Below, in pieces: positions 9,623 to 18,101 of a stretch of DNA of 64,000 bases. Where the stretch lies: contig JAJFII010000060.1 in NCBI GenBank assembly GCA_021775095.1, positions 55,275-119,274 on the forward strand, written 5' to 3'. The stretch comes from Rhodospirillales bacterium. Its GTDB lineage: Bacteria; Pseudomonadota; Alphaproteobacteria; Rhodospirillales; Casp-alpha2. A program made the translations under genes and the position numbers. The first letter of the stretch is position 1; each line of letters begins with the position of its first letter. The notes beneath the pieces are model-generated. The model searched no databases. It worked only from the letters and a program-made list of their open reading frames with translations, and was not told the DNA's origin.

Positions 9623-10345
9623 ATGAGCAGAGTAGCCGTAGTAACCGGGGGCACCCGAGGAATTGGCGAAGCCATTTCCATAATGCTGAAAGACAATGGC
9701 TTTACGGTCGCCGCCACCTATGCTGGCAACGATGAGGCTGCAAATGCCTTTTCCGCCGCCCATGGCATTAAAACTTATAAATTTGATGTCGGTGACTTTG
9801 ACGCCTGTGAAACCGCAATTGCCCAAATCACCGCCGATTTGGGTCCCGTCGAAGTCCTGGTAAACAATGCCGGCATTACCCGTGACGGCACCATGCACCG
9901 CATGGGGCGGGACAAGTGGGATGCGGTGATCGATACCAATTTGGGGTCGTGTTTTAACATGAGCCGGCTGGTCATTGAGAGCATGCGTGAAAAATCCTTT
10001 GGTCGCATTGTCAACATTGGCTCGATCAACGGGCAGGCCGGCCAATATGGTCAGGTCAACTACGCCGCCGCCAAATCCGGTATCCATGGTTTCACCAAGG
10101 CGCTGGCTCAGGAAGGCGCCGGCAAAGGGATTACCGTGAATGCCATTGCACCCGGTTACGTGGCGACCGAAATGGTCCGTGCAGTACCGGCTGAAATCCT
10201 GGAAAAGATTATCGCAAAGATCCCGGTCGGACGATTGGGTGCGGCCAATGATATTGCCCGCGGGGTTTTGTTCCTGGTTGCCGACGAAGCCGAATTTATC
10301 ACCGGTTCCACATTGTCGATCAACGGTGGTCAGCATATGTATTAA
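9623..10345 (+). CDS. phaB: Acetoacetyl-CoA reductase
   Basis: 240 aa, a classical short-chain dehydrogenase. It reduces acetoacetyl-CoA with NADPH to (R)-3-hydroxybutyryl-CoA, the monomer for PhaC. The cofactor loop GGTRGIGEA is at residues 9-17, NNAGITRDG in the middle, and the catalytic set Ser134, Tyr147 and Lys151 (NYAAAKSG) is intact. The C-terminal STLSINGGQHMY is typical of PhaB. It follows phaA with a GAGGGG ribosome-binding site. Confidence 0.97.
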   Translation: MSRVAVVTGGTRGIGEAISIMLKDNGFTVAATYAGNDEAANAFSAAHGIKTYKFDVGDFDACETAIAQITADLGPVEVLVNNAGITRDGTMHRMGRDKWDAVIDTNLGSCFNMSRLVIESMREKSFGRIVNIGSINGQAGQYGQVNYAAAKSGIHGFTKALAQEGAGKGITVNAIAPGYVATEMVRAVPAEILEKIIAKIPVGRLGAANDIARGVLFLVADEAEFITGSTLSINGGQHMY

Positions 10346-10368
10346 CGGTCAAACAACCGTTTACAAAG

Positions 10369-10405
10369 AAGGGGTTCTTCCGTAGACGGAGGAAACCCTT
10401 TTTTT
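10369..10405 (+). terminator. Intrinsic terminator of phaAB
   Basis: AAGGGGTTCTTCCG is mirrored by CGGAGGAAACCCTT around a TAGA loop, and the stem runs into seven T. It lies 24 bp after the phaB stop and just ahead of the FG-GAP gene. Confidence 0.85.
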
Positions 10406-10418
10406 GTGAGCCCCGTCG

Positions 10419-11432
10419 ATGAACCTTCGGATTTTTAGTTTTGCCTTGATCCTTATTGCCCTCGCAATCAGACCTGCGCAGGCATTGGACTCTAGCCAAA
10501 CCGACCTGTTGGTCGGCCAGGGAATTAACGCCGTGCGCCAAATCGATGGCAGAATCCTGGTTCAAACCCAACAAAATAAATGGTACAAAATCGACTTTTC
10601 AAATGATCGCCTAACCCTTTCCGAATCCTCCCCTCCGCAGCAACAGGCGTTAACGGATCCTGAGCGTTTGCCAGATACGGCGACCGCTTTTGGCCGTAAA
10701 AACATCAGACGGGCGTGGTTTGCCAGACCAACTCGGCGTTACAACCATGGGGTCCTGGGAGATGCCATTGAAGCCGGATCGATTAAAGTCGAAACAGCCA
10801 ACGGCGATGTCCTTGAAATGCGATTGCCGGATACGGCGGTGTTTGAGGATCGAACGCCCCGGCTCGCCGACGTCAACGGCGATGGCAACGATGAGATTAT
10901 CGCCGTTAAATCCGATTTGCAGCGGGGTGCCGCGGTTACACTTGTCGGATTTACCAACGGGCGTTTAAACCTCTTAGCCGAAGCCCCGGCGATCGGTTTG
11001 TCCCATCGCTGGTTAAATCCAGTTGGCGCGGCAGATTTTGACGGTGACGGCAAAATCGAGATTGCCGTCGTAATCACACCGCATATCGGCGGCACCCTGC
11101 GGCTTTATGAATGGCGCGGCAAATCACTGGTTGCCGATCACAGTGCCTTTGGATTTTCCAATCATGCCATGGGGTCGCGTGAATTGGGATTATCGGCGAT
11201 TGTCGACGTTGACGGCGACGGTATAATGGATGTCGTCGTACCCGATGCCGGGCGAAAAGCCCTGGTTGCAACTGCCTTCACCGAGCCGACACCCCGGACA
11301 CTCAATCGCTCTGAAATCAGCGGTCCTTTCAGTAGCGGATTATTTGTCGTCGACTTAAATAAGGACGGTGTTTCGGAAGTCCTTTTTGCCACGGCGGGCA
11401 AAACACTGACACTCGTGCAATGGCACCGATGA
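10419..11432 (+). CDS. Secreted FG-GAP / VCBS repeat protein
   Basis: 337 aa. Residues 1-22 are a signal peptide (FALILIALAIRPAQA). At least four FG-GAP-type blades with calcium-binding Asp-rich loops are visible: DVNGDGNDEIIAV, DFDGDGKIEIAVV, DVDGDGIMDVVVPD and DLNKDGVSEVLFAT. This suggests a partial beta-propeller exposed in the periplasm or outside the cell. The function is unknown; such proteins often bind ligands or other proteins. The last 13 bp overlap the next gene's proposed start, so the two are probably co-expressed. The phaAB terminator lies just upstream. Confidence 0.85.
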   Translation: MNLRIFSFALILIALAIRPAQALDSSQTDLLVGQGINAVRQIDGRILVQTQQNKWYKIDFSNDRLTLSESSPPQQQALTDPERLPDTATAFGRKNIRRAWFARPTRRYNHGVLGDAIEAGSIKVETANGDVLEMRLPDTAVFEDRTPRLADVNGDGNDEIIAVKSDLQRGAAVTLVGFTNGRLNLLAEAPAIGLSHRWLNPVGAADFDGDGKIEIAVVITPHIGGTLRLYEWRGKSLVADHSAFGFSNHAMGSRELGLSAIVDVDGDGIMDVVVPDAGRKALVATAFTEPTPRTLNRSEISGPFSSGLFVVDLNKDGVSEVLFATAGKTLTLVQWHR

Positions 11433-12322
11433 AACCAACCCCCAATATTCGGATTGCCACACTCATCGGCAGCAGCGCAGTCCTGATGTGGGGGTTGCTG
11501 GCGCTGTTGACAACAATGACCGGCGCGGTCCCGCCCTTTTTATTGGCGGCAATGGCTTTTGCAATTGCGACAACCCTGATTGCCCTAAAATGGCTGATCC
11601 GCCGGGAAAACATAATCGCCCATTTGCGCCAACCGCCCGGTGCCTGGATCCTTGGCGTTACAGGTCTGTTTGGTTACCATTTTTTCTATTTTATGGCCCT
11701 GCGCAAAGCGCCGGCTGTGGAAGCGGGACTGATTGCTTACATGTGGCCGCTGTTGATCGTCCTGTTTTCGGCGCTGCTGCCGGGTCAACGCCTGCGCTGG
11801 TGGCACATCGGCGGTGCCCTTAGCGGATTTGCCGGTGCCGCGATTTTGGTAACAGGCAGCACTACGGGGGCGAGCTTCGAGAGTGAACATCTGCTGGGCT
11901 ACACGATGGCGCTTGCCTGTGCCCTGACCTGGTCGATTTATTCGGTCGCCAACCGCCGTTTCTCACAGGTGCCAACCGATACCGTCGGCGGGTTTTGTGG
12001 CGTAACCGCGCTGCTGGCCGCCGTTTGTCATCTGGCCTTTGAAGAAACCGTACTGCCGGCGTCGACCGGTCAGTGGCTGGCCGTCCTCGGTCTCGGCCTG
12101 CTGCCGGTCGGTGCCGCCTTTTTCGCCTGGGACTATGGAACCAAACACGGTAACATCCAGGCCTTGGGCGGCTTTTCCTACACCGCCCCTCTGATTTCCA
12201 CATTACTCCTCATTGCCGCCGGCAAAGGCGACGCCAGTTGGTCGGTTGCCGCAGCCTGCCTGTTAATCATCGGCGGAGCGGTCATTGCATCAAAGGACTT
12301 ATTATTTTCAGACCACCGATGA
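11420..12322 (+). CDS. EamA/DMT-family transporter
   Basis: 300 aa with about ten hydrophobic segments arranged as two EamA repeats (roughly residues 8-140 and 155-290). The motif ALRKAPAVEAGLIAYMWPLL at about 95-114 and the closing GALLIIGGA-like helix are typical of drug/metabolite exporters of the aromatic amino-acid-exporter (YddG-like) type. Substrate cannot be assigned. The start is ATG 11420 or 11429, overlapping the FG-GAP gene end. Confidence 0.9.
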   Translation: MAPMKPTPNIRIATLIGSSAVLMWGLLALLTTMTGAVPPFLLAAMAFAIATTLIALKWLIRRENIIAHLRQPPGAWILGVTGLFGYHFFYFMALRKAPAVEAGLIAYMWPLLIVLFSALLPGQRLRWWHIGGALSGFAGAAILVTGSTTGASFESEHLLGYTMALACALTWSIYSVANRRFSQVPTDTVGGFCGVTALLAAVCHLAFEETVLPASTGQWLAVLGLGLLPVGAAFFAWDYGTKHGNIQALGGFSYTAPLISTLLLIAAGKGDASWSVAAACLLIIGGAVIASKDLLFSDHR

Positions 12323-12403
12323 CGATCCTGACGGACCGTCAGGCATCATCGCCTGCCTCCGACCTGAGATCTTTTCAATTTAGCAAAACAACCGCCAAAA
12401 AAA

Positions 12404-12841
12404 TTATTCCAAATCGCTTCCCTGCGGTGTCCAGCCGTCCGCTGCCATCTCAAACCCGGCAAACTCAAAAGCTGGCGCAACACTACATCCGAGCAATGTC
12501 CATTCGCCGTTTGATTTGGCCGATTGCCAGGCGTCTTTGGGAACAATGGCGACCGGACGTTCGCCGGCAGACAGGTTCATGCCAACCAACAATGTCTGCC
12601 GCGCACCTTGTCTCTCTGCAATTCGCAAAGTTAAAGACGCACCTCCGTAATAATGCCAGATTTCGGTTGCATCTATGCGATGCCAGCGCGAAATTTCATT
12701 GGCTTTTAACAGGAAATAAATGGTCGTTACGTCACCGCGCCCACCATCAGATCCGGCCTCACGATAGACTTCCCGGTAGAAGCCGCCTTCGGGATGAGGC
12801 GCTAAACCCAAGCTGTGGATAATTGCGTCGGCGTCCATCAT
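12404..12841 (-). CDS. DUF985 cupin protein
   Basis: 145 aa. The cupin core of the DUF985/YML079w-like family is plain: HPEGGFYREVYRE at about 16-28, TTIYFLLKANEISRWHRID, EIWHYYGGASLTLRI, and a C-terminal LLGCSVAPAFEFAGFEMA. Histidines in SRWHR and EIWHYY are candidate metal ligands. No enzymatic activity is firmly established for the family. It is divergent from the methyltransferase gene (43 bp between starts) and converges on the EamA gene. The start is ATG 12841 or 12838. Confidence 0.9.
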   Translation of the reverse strand: MMDADAIIHSLGLAPHPEGGFYREVYREAGSDGGRGDVTTIYFLLKANEISRWHRIDATEIWHYYGGASLTLRIAERQGARQTLLVGMNLSAGERPVAIVPKDAWQSAKSNGEWTLLGCSVAPAFEFAGFEMAADGWTPQGSDLE

Positions 12842-12883
12842 AGCTCACCCTATCATCCAGCCAAACCTTTGACTATGATACAT

Positions 12884-13729
12884 ATGGCTAATCCCACCCG
12901 TTTGCCTTATAGGCTAGGCCCCATGTGGATTGATGTCGTCGATTTAAGAGATTTTTACGCCGGTGATCTGGGCCGGATAACCCGCCGCATGGTGCGCCGT
13001 AAGCTGCGTACCATCTGGCCGGATGTAACCGGCCAAAGTGTCCTGGGCCTTGGTTATGCCGGACCCTATTTGCAGAGTTTTCAAGGCGAAGCCAGGCGCG
13101 TGATTTCGGCCATGCCAGCCGGCCAGGGCATTTTACACTGGCCCGATGACGGACAAAACCTGACCGCACTGGTTGACGAGTTTGAGTTGCCCTTTGATGA
13201 CCTTTCCATGGATCGTGTGATCCTGGTTCACGCCCTGGAATGCACCGAGCAGGTTCGTCCCCTGTTGCGTGAAATATGGCGTGTGTTGGCTGGCAGCGGC
13301 CGTTTACTGGTCATTGCGCCTAACCGGCGGGGCCTGTGGGCGCAGTTTGAACGAACACCCTTTGGCCATGGCCTGCCCTATTCGAAGGGCCAGTTATCGC
13401 GGTTGCTGCGCGATAACATGTTTACGCCCGTTGACACCCATCGTGCCTTGTATATCCCACCGGTCCGGTCGCGCATGACGATGTCTGCTGCAGCGGCCCT
13501 GGAAAACATCGGCAGTCGGTTTTTTGCAAGCTTCGGCGGCGTGATTATCATGGAGGCCATTAAACAAATATATGCCGGCCAACCGGTTAGCGGACAGAAG
13601 CAAAAAAGTCGGGTTCTGGCATTACCGCAACGCAGTCAGCGATCCGGTCTGAAGCAACAGTCAGTCAAGCGCTTTGTGACCCACCCTGAAACACGCATTT
13701 CCCGACCCCAGCCGAACATAAAAAACTAA
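12884..13729 (+). CDS. Putative class I SAM-dependent methyltransferase
   Basis: 281 aa from the ATG at 12884 (12875 also possible). A Methyltransf_11-like core is visible: VTGQSVLGLGYAGPYLQSF in the SAM-binding position, LPFDDLSMDRVILVHALECT at about 100-120, then LREIWRVLAGSGRLLVIAPN. The glycine loop is degenerate (GLGYAGPYL instead of DLGCGTG), as in the family usually found beside gloB in alphaproteobacteria. The C-terminal ~60 residues are basic and low complexity. Substrate unknown. It is divergent from the cupin gene. Confidence 0.8.
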   Translation: MANPTRLPYRLGPMWIDVVDLRDFYAGDLGRITRRMVRRKLRTIWPDVTGQSVLGLGYAGPYLQSFQGEARRVISAMPAGQGILHWPDDGQNLTALVDEFELPFDDLSMDRVILVHALECTEQVRPLLREIWRVLAGSGRLLVIAPNRRGLWAQFERTPFGHGLPYSKGQLSRLLRDNMFTPVDTHRALYIPPVRSRMTMSAAAALENIGSRFFASFGGVIIMEAIKQIYAGQPVSGQKQKSRVLALPQRSQRSGLKQQSVKRFVTHPETRISRPQPNIKN

Positions 13730-13878
13730 TAGTTTTCTTTGCTTTCGTCCTTACATACCATTATCACTAGCCGGTCTTTGAGCCGGATATCCGGGTGCCT
13801 GTGTGGTGGCCCGCCTTTGACTTAAAATAGCCGACGTGAAGATCAACACAGTGCCCAATACTTCGATGGATACCAGTT

Positions 13879-14784
13879 ATGACCAGCGATAAAAAACAAC
13901 TGTCGACGCTTCGCGACAGGATCGATGAAATCGATGCTGCCATCCACGATCTGATCATGGAGCGCACCGAAGTCGTTGAAGGTGTGCGTGCGATTAAAGA
14001 CAGTCTCGGTTCCAAAGTTATGATCCGTCCGGCACGGGAGGCGGAAGTCCTGTATCGTCTGATGGGGCGCCACAAGGGCCCGTTCCCAAAACAGGAACTT
14101 GCTCGTATCTGGCGCGAATTAATTGTCGCCACCCTGAGCTTTGAAGGTCCCTTCTCGGTCGCCGTATACAACCCGGAAAACGAACCGGGGTACTGGGACC
14201 TAGCCCGCGATCAATACGGAACCTTTTCGCCAATAACCCGTCACACGGCGGCACGCAGGGTCGTCGAGGCGGTACAAAGTGGCGAAGCCACCCTTGGTAT
14301 TGTCCCCTTGCCAAAACGCGATGAAGACGAAAATTGGTGGCGACACCTGGTCAGCGAACGTGAAGATACACCCAAGATTATTGCCCGACTGCCGTTCATT
14401 GGCGAAGGCAATGCCCGCAACGCCGGGCTGGAAGCCCTGGTCATTTGTCCTGTCGCCCAGGAAGAAACCGGACGGGACAGATCCTATTTGGCGGTCGAAG
14501 CGACGGAAGACATTGGATTTAACATTATTCAAAATGCCTTAACAAATGCCGGGCTCAGTGTTGCCTTCCACCAGCACTGGCACGATCCGTCGCGACCTCC
14601 GGGATGGTTTTATCTGGTTGAAGTCTTTGGTTTTGTCACACCCGACAGCAGCCAGGTGAAAAAACTGCTGGGTGCCGTTGGCAAAAAAGTCAACCGAATA
14701 TTGCATTTAGGGGGATACGCGACACCGCTGAGCGATCAGGATTTAAAAACCACAAATAAATCATCGGGAAAACCGAAAAAATGA
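13879..14784 (+). CDS. AroQ-type chorismate mutase fused to a prephenate-dehydratase-like domain
   Basis: 301 aa. Residues ~7-95 form an AroQ helical domain (LRDRIDEIDAAIHDLIMERT, then MIRPAREAEVLYRLMGRHKG). AroQ enzymes convert chorismate to prephenate. Residues ~100-285 resemble the two-lobed dehydratase fold plus a possible ACT-like end (FSVAVYNPENEPGYWDLARD, FSPITRHTAARRVVEAVQSG, LGIVPLP), but I cannot find the Thr-Arg-Phe motif needed for dehydratase activity. The second domain may therefore be regulatory. hisC overlaps the end by four bases (ATGA) and tyrA follows, so the three form an aromatic/histidine operon. Confidence 0.8.
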   Translation: MTSDKKQLSTLRDRIDEIDAAIHDLIMERTEVVEGVRAIKDSLGSKVMIRPAREAEVLYRLMGRHKGPFPKQELARIWRELIVATLSFEGPFSVAVYNPENEPGYWDLARDQYGTFSPITRHTAARRVVEAVQSGEATLGIVPLPKRDEDENWWRHLVSEREDTPKIIARLPFIGEGNARNAGLEALVICPVAQEETGRDRSYLAVEATEDIGFNIIQNALTNAGLSVAFHQHWHDPSRPPGWFYLVEVFGFVTPDSSQVKKLLGAVGKKVNRILHLGGYATPLSDQDLKTTNKSSGKPKK

Positions 14785-15881
14785 CCAGGCCCATTGCGAA
14801 AGCCGGCGTCATGTCAATCAAACCTTACGTCGGCGGAGAATCCGAGCTCGACGGTCGCGACGACATTGTCAAACTCAGTTCCAACGAGGGTGCCTTTGGG
14901 CCCAGCCCCCTGGCCCAGGATGCCTATGCAAAAAGCGCCGCCGAGTTGCACCGCTATCCAGACGGCGGATCGACGGAACTGCGGCGGACAATCGGTGAAA
15001 TCCATGGATTGAACCCGGCGCAAATTGTTTGCGGCTCGGGATCTGACGAATTGATTTCCCTGTTGTGTGGTGCCTATGCCGGCGAAGGCGACGAAGTGCT
15101 TTATAGCCAGTTCGGATTTTTAATGTACGCCATTTCGGCGAAGGCGGCGGGTGCCACCCCGGTTTGGGCGACGGAAACCGATTTAACGGCAAATGTTGAT
15201 GCCCTGCTGGCAGCCGTGACGCCGCGGACCCGGCTGTTATTTCTGGCCAATCCAAATAACCCAACGGGAACCTACCTGCCGGCAAACGAAGTGGCGCGGC
15301 TGCGCGCCAACCTGCGGGACGACATCCTGCTGGTTATCGATGCCGCCTACGCGGAATACGTGGTCAAAGGCGATTATTCGCCGGGGATCGATCTGGTCGA
15401 CGCTGGCGACAATGTGATCATGACACGGACATTTTCAAAAATCCATGGCCTCGGCGGCATTCGTCTGGGTTGGGCCTATGGGCCTGAGACCGTTATTGAT
15501 GTGCTCAACCGGGCACGCGGCCCCTTCAACGTTAATGCCGCCGCCCTAAGCGCCGGGGCCGCTGCCATTCGCGACCAACCGTTCACCGCACATTGTCGAG
15601 ATGAAAACCTCCGGGTTCTGGCCTGGACCTACCAACGTCTTCAAAATCTGGGGTTAAACGTTACCGAAAGCGTCGGCAACTTTTTGCTGGTTTGTTTTGA
15701 CAATGATCCGGACCGTTCCGCCGCCACTGCAGACAGTTATTTGAAGGAAAATGGGATCATCGTGCGAAATGTTGCCTCATACGGATTGCCGGATTGCCTG
15801 CGGATTACCATCGGCACGGATCAAGAAATGCACCGTGTCGTCGACGTCCTAAGTCGGTTTATGGGCAAAAACAGTGAATAA
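14781..15881 (+). CDS. hisC: Histidinol-phosphate / aromatic aminotransferase
   Basis: 366 aa, a fold-type I PLP aminotransferase of the HisC family. The substrate-binding KLSSNEGAFGPSP is near residue 32, NPNNPTGTYL near 158, and the PLP lysine is in TRTFSKIHGLGGIRLGWAYG near 215. Because it sits between a chorismate mutase-like gene and prephenate dehydrogenase, it may act on aromatic substrates as well as on histidinol phosphate; sequence alone cannot separate the two. It overlaps both neighbours (4 bp and 8 bp), indicating tight coupling. Confidence 0.94.
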   Translation: MTRPIAKAGVMSIKPYVGGESELDGRDDIVKLSSNEGAFGPSPLAQDAYAKSAAELHRYPDGGSTELRRTIGEIHGLNPAQIVCGSGSDELISLLCGAYAGEGDEVLYSQFGFLMYAISAKAAGATPVWATETDLTANVDALLAAVTPRTRLLFLANPNNPTGTYLPANEVARLRANLRDDILLVIDAAYAEYVVKGDYSPGIDLVDAGDNVIMTRTFSKIHGLGGIRLGWAYGPETVIDVLNRARGPFNVNAAALSAGAAAIRDQPFTAHCRDENLRVLAWTYQRLQNLGLNVTESVGNFLLVCFDNDPDRSAATADSYLKENGIIVRNVASYGLPDCLRITIGTDQEMHRVVDVLSRFMGKNSE

Positions 15882-16758
15882 TCACAAAATAAACCGCCTT
15901 GCCCTCGTTGGAATTGGCCTCATCGGATCGTCCATCGCGAAGGCCGTTCGCGGCCACCAATTGGCCGATCATATTGCGATCAGCACGCGCTCCCCGACAA
16001 CCCTGGCCCGCGCCGAGCAGCTTGAACTGGGCGATAGTTATCACGCCGATGCAAATAACGCAGTGAAAGACGCAGATCTGGTCATCATTTCGGTTCCCCT
16101 TGGCGCTTATGCAACGGTCGCCGCACATATTAAATCATCCCTTAAAGCCGGGGCAATCGTGACCGATGTGGCGTCGTGCAAACAATCGGTGATCATCGAT
16201 ATGGCCCCCCATATCCCGGACGGTGTGCATTTTGTTCCGGGCCATCCCATTGCCGGCACTGAACATTCCGGACCCGATGCGGGATTTGCCGAGTTATTTG
16301 AAGGGCGCTGGTGTGTGCTGACACCGCCCGACGGAACCGCTCCCCAGGCCATCGAAACGGTTAGTCAGTTGTGGCAGGCGATGGGCAGTATGGTCGAGAT
16401 TATGGAGCCAGCGCACCACGACCAGGTGCTGGCCATCACCTCGCATCTTCCCCATTTGATTGCCTATTCAATTGTTGATACGGCCACCAACCTGGAAGAG
16501 GACCTCAAGCAGGAGGTCATTAAATTTTCAGCCAGCGGGTTTCGGGACTTTACCCGAATTGCCGCTTCCGACCCGGTTATGTGGCGCGATGTGTTTTTAA
16601 AGAACCGCGAGGCGGTTCTTGAAATTCTAAGCCAGTTTTCGGAAGATCTGACAGCCCTGCAACGGGCCATCCGGCGGGGCGAGGGCGATAAACTACAAGA
16701 CGTATTCACGCGGACTCGGGAAATCCGACGGGGCGTAATCGACTATCATCAGGAATAA
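15874..16758 (+). CDS. tyrA: Prephenate/arogenate (cyclohexadienyl) dehydrogenase
   Basis: 294 aa with a GTG start inside the end of hisC (8-bp overlap). The NAD(P)-binding LALVGIGLIGSSIAKAV is at residues 8-24, DVASCKQSV at about 92-100 and HPIAGTEHSGPDAGFAELF near 126-144, all typical of TyrA/TyrC. It oxidatively decarboxylates prephenate or arogenate on the way to tyrosine. The C-terminal helical dimerisation domain is present and no ACT domain is seen. It is the last gene of the CM-hisC-tyrA unit. Confidence 0.95.
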   Translation: MNNHKINRLALVGIGLIGSSIAKAVRGHQLADHIAISTRSPTTLARAEQLELGDSYHADANNAVKDADLVIISVPLGAYATVAAHIKSSLKAGAIVTDVASCKQSVIIDMAPHIPDGVHFVPGHPIAGTEHSGPDAGFAELFEGRWCVLTPPDGTAPQAIETVSQLWQAMGSMVEIMEPAHHDQVLAITSHLPHLIAYSIVDTATNLEEDLKQEVIKFSASGFRDFTRIAASDPVMWRDVFLKNREAVLEILSQFSEDLTALQRAIRRGEGDKLQDVFTRTREIRRGVIDYHQE

Positions 16759-16782
16759 ATATCAGCGAGAGGAGCGATAATC

Positions 16783-17196
16783 ATGGACGCGGTGGTTCAA
16801 AGTTTTTTAACCGGCTTTCCTGTGTTGATGCTGCATTCTTCGGTTACTCTTATTATTCTTGCCCTGGCAATTTTCCTCTATATTAAAATCACGCCCTACA
16901 ACGAAATTGCATTGATTAAAGCGGGAAACACGGCGGCCGCCTTATCCCTTGCCGGCGCGATTATCGGATTTGCTTTGCCTCTGGCCTTTGCCATGGCCAG
17001 CAGCATCACGGTTTATGAAATATTAATTTGGGGACCGGTAACACTGGCCCTACAGTTGGTGGCCTACCGCGTAACCGATGGCTTGTTAAGTGATTTACCC
17101 AAACGCATCATCGCCGGCGAAATTGGCCCTTCTATTTTACTGGTTTCGATCAAAATCGCCGTTGCAGCCGTTAATGCGGCGGCGGTTACCGGGTAA
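16783..17196 (+). CDS. DUF350 membrane protein
   Basis: 137 aa with four hydrophobic segments (about 10-32, 48-70, 76-98, 112-135) and the DUF350 pattern IKITPYNEIALIKAGNTAAA followed by LSLAGAIIGFALPLA. A strong ribosome-binding site (GAGAGGAG) precedes the ATG. DUF350 proteins (YjfL-like) are inner-membrane proteins of unknown function. The protease gene follows after 6 bp, so the two are probably co-expressed. Confidence 0.88.
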   Translation: MDAVVQSFLTGFPVLMLHSSVTLIILALAIFLYIKITPYNEIALIKAGNTAAALSLAGAIIGFALPLAFAMASSITVYEILIWGPVTLALQLVAYRVTDGLLSDLPKRIIAGEIGPSILLVSIKIAVAAVNAAAVTG

Positions 17197-17202
17197 CCAG
17201 GC

Positions 17203-18096
17203 ATGCGCAGGCTCGATTGGTTTATGGTCATTGCCCTGGTTGTTCTGGCCCTGGCCGGAAAACTCATCGATTTCGGCGGGTTGCCGTCCGATCCGCAAAA
17301 CCCGCGCCGCCCCAGCCCAGAAGCGTTTACGCCAAAATTCTGGGACGCGGAAACCCGCGCCTGGCTGAACTTATCGCCCGGTAAAAGCGATTCCGTGGCC
17401 CCTGGATTTGCCCTGTTGCCATCGACCGGGGTTATTGAAGACGATATCAAAAACAGGTCGTCCACCGGCTCGGCCTTTTCGATTTCCGAAACCGGGCTTT
17501 GGTTAACCGCTCGCCACGTCGCCTCAGGATGTGATAAAATCTACATTCAAACAGGCGAACGAAAAGCCCTGTTGGTTAATAAGGTCGATTTTCATAAACG
17601 CGCTGATATCGCCCTTCTGTCAACCCGCAACGGACCTGCGCCACTGCTTCTGGCATCGGCAGAAGGATCCGGGTCCGACGCCTTCGGCGTCGGTTTTCCG
17701 AAGGGCCAGCCCGGTGCCGTTCACGCTGCCTTTATCGGGCAAATCACCCTGCATCACCGCGGTCGCAACGGTTACCGGGAACAGGTAAACGCTTGGAGTG
17801 AGCGGTCGCGTATTCCAAACCGGAACGGATCTTTGGGCGGGCTCAGCGGCGGTGTGGTTTTGAACGCGCAGGGTCGGGTTACGGGTATTGTCCAGGCCGA
17901 ATCCCGTCGTCGCGGGCGTATTATGACGGCCCGTCTCGAGACCATTCGGGAGTTTCTCAACCAATCCAACGCCACCCTACCGGCCGCCCAAGGAACGGAA
18001 TCCGAAGTGATTTTAAGCGCCCAGTTCTATCCCCAGGCCGCCCGCCGGTTGATCACCACCCTGCGGGTCGCCAAGGTGTTGTGTTTTGTACAATAA
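17203..18096 (+). CDS. Membrane-anchored trypsin-like serine protease
   Basis: 297 aa. An N-terminal hydrophobic anchor (WFMVIALVVLALAGKLIDF) is followed by a trypsin-like fold from about residue 85. Candidate triad: His in LTARHVASG (~107), Asp in KRADIALLST (~134) and Ser in GGLSGGVVLN (~213). The serine motif is GLSGG rather than the common GDSGG, so the oxyanion loop is atypical but the serine is kept. No PDZ domain follows, unlike DegP. It lies 6 bp after DUF350 and converges on DUF2125. Confidence 0.85.
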   Translation: MRRLDWFMVIALVVLALAGKLIDFGGLPSDPQNPRRPSPEAFTPKFWDAETRAWLNLSPGKSDSVAPGFALLPSTGVIEDDIKNRSSTGSAFSISETGLWLTARHVASGCDKIYIQTGERKALLVNKVDFHKRADIALLSTRNGPAPLLLASAEGSGSDAFGVGFPKGQPGAVHAAFIGQITLHHRGRNGYREQVNAWSERSRIPNRNGSLGGLSGGVVLNAQGRVTGIVQAESRRRGRIMTARLETIREFLNQSNATLPAAQGTESEVILSAQFYPQAARRLITTLRVAKVLCFVQ

Positions 18097-18101
18097 CCGC
18101 A

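Noticed and set aside
12238..12822. 194-codon plus-strand ORF
   Set aside because: Antisense to the DUF985 cupin gene, whose family motifs are clear.
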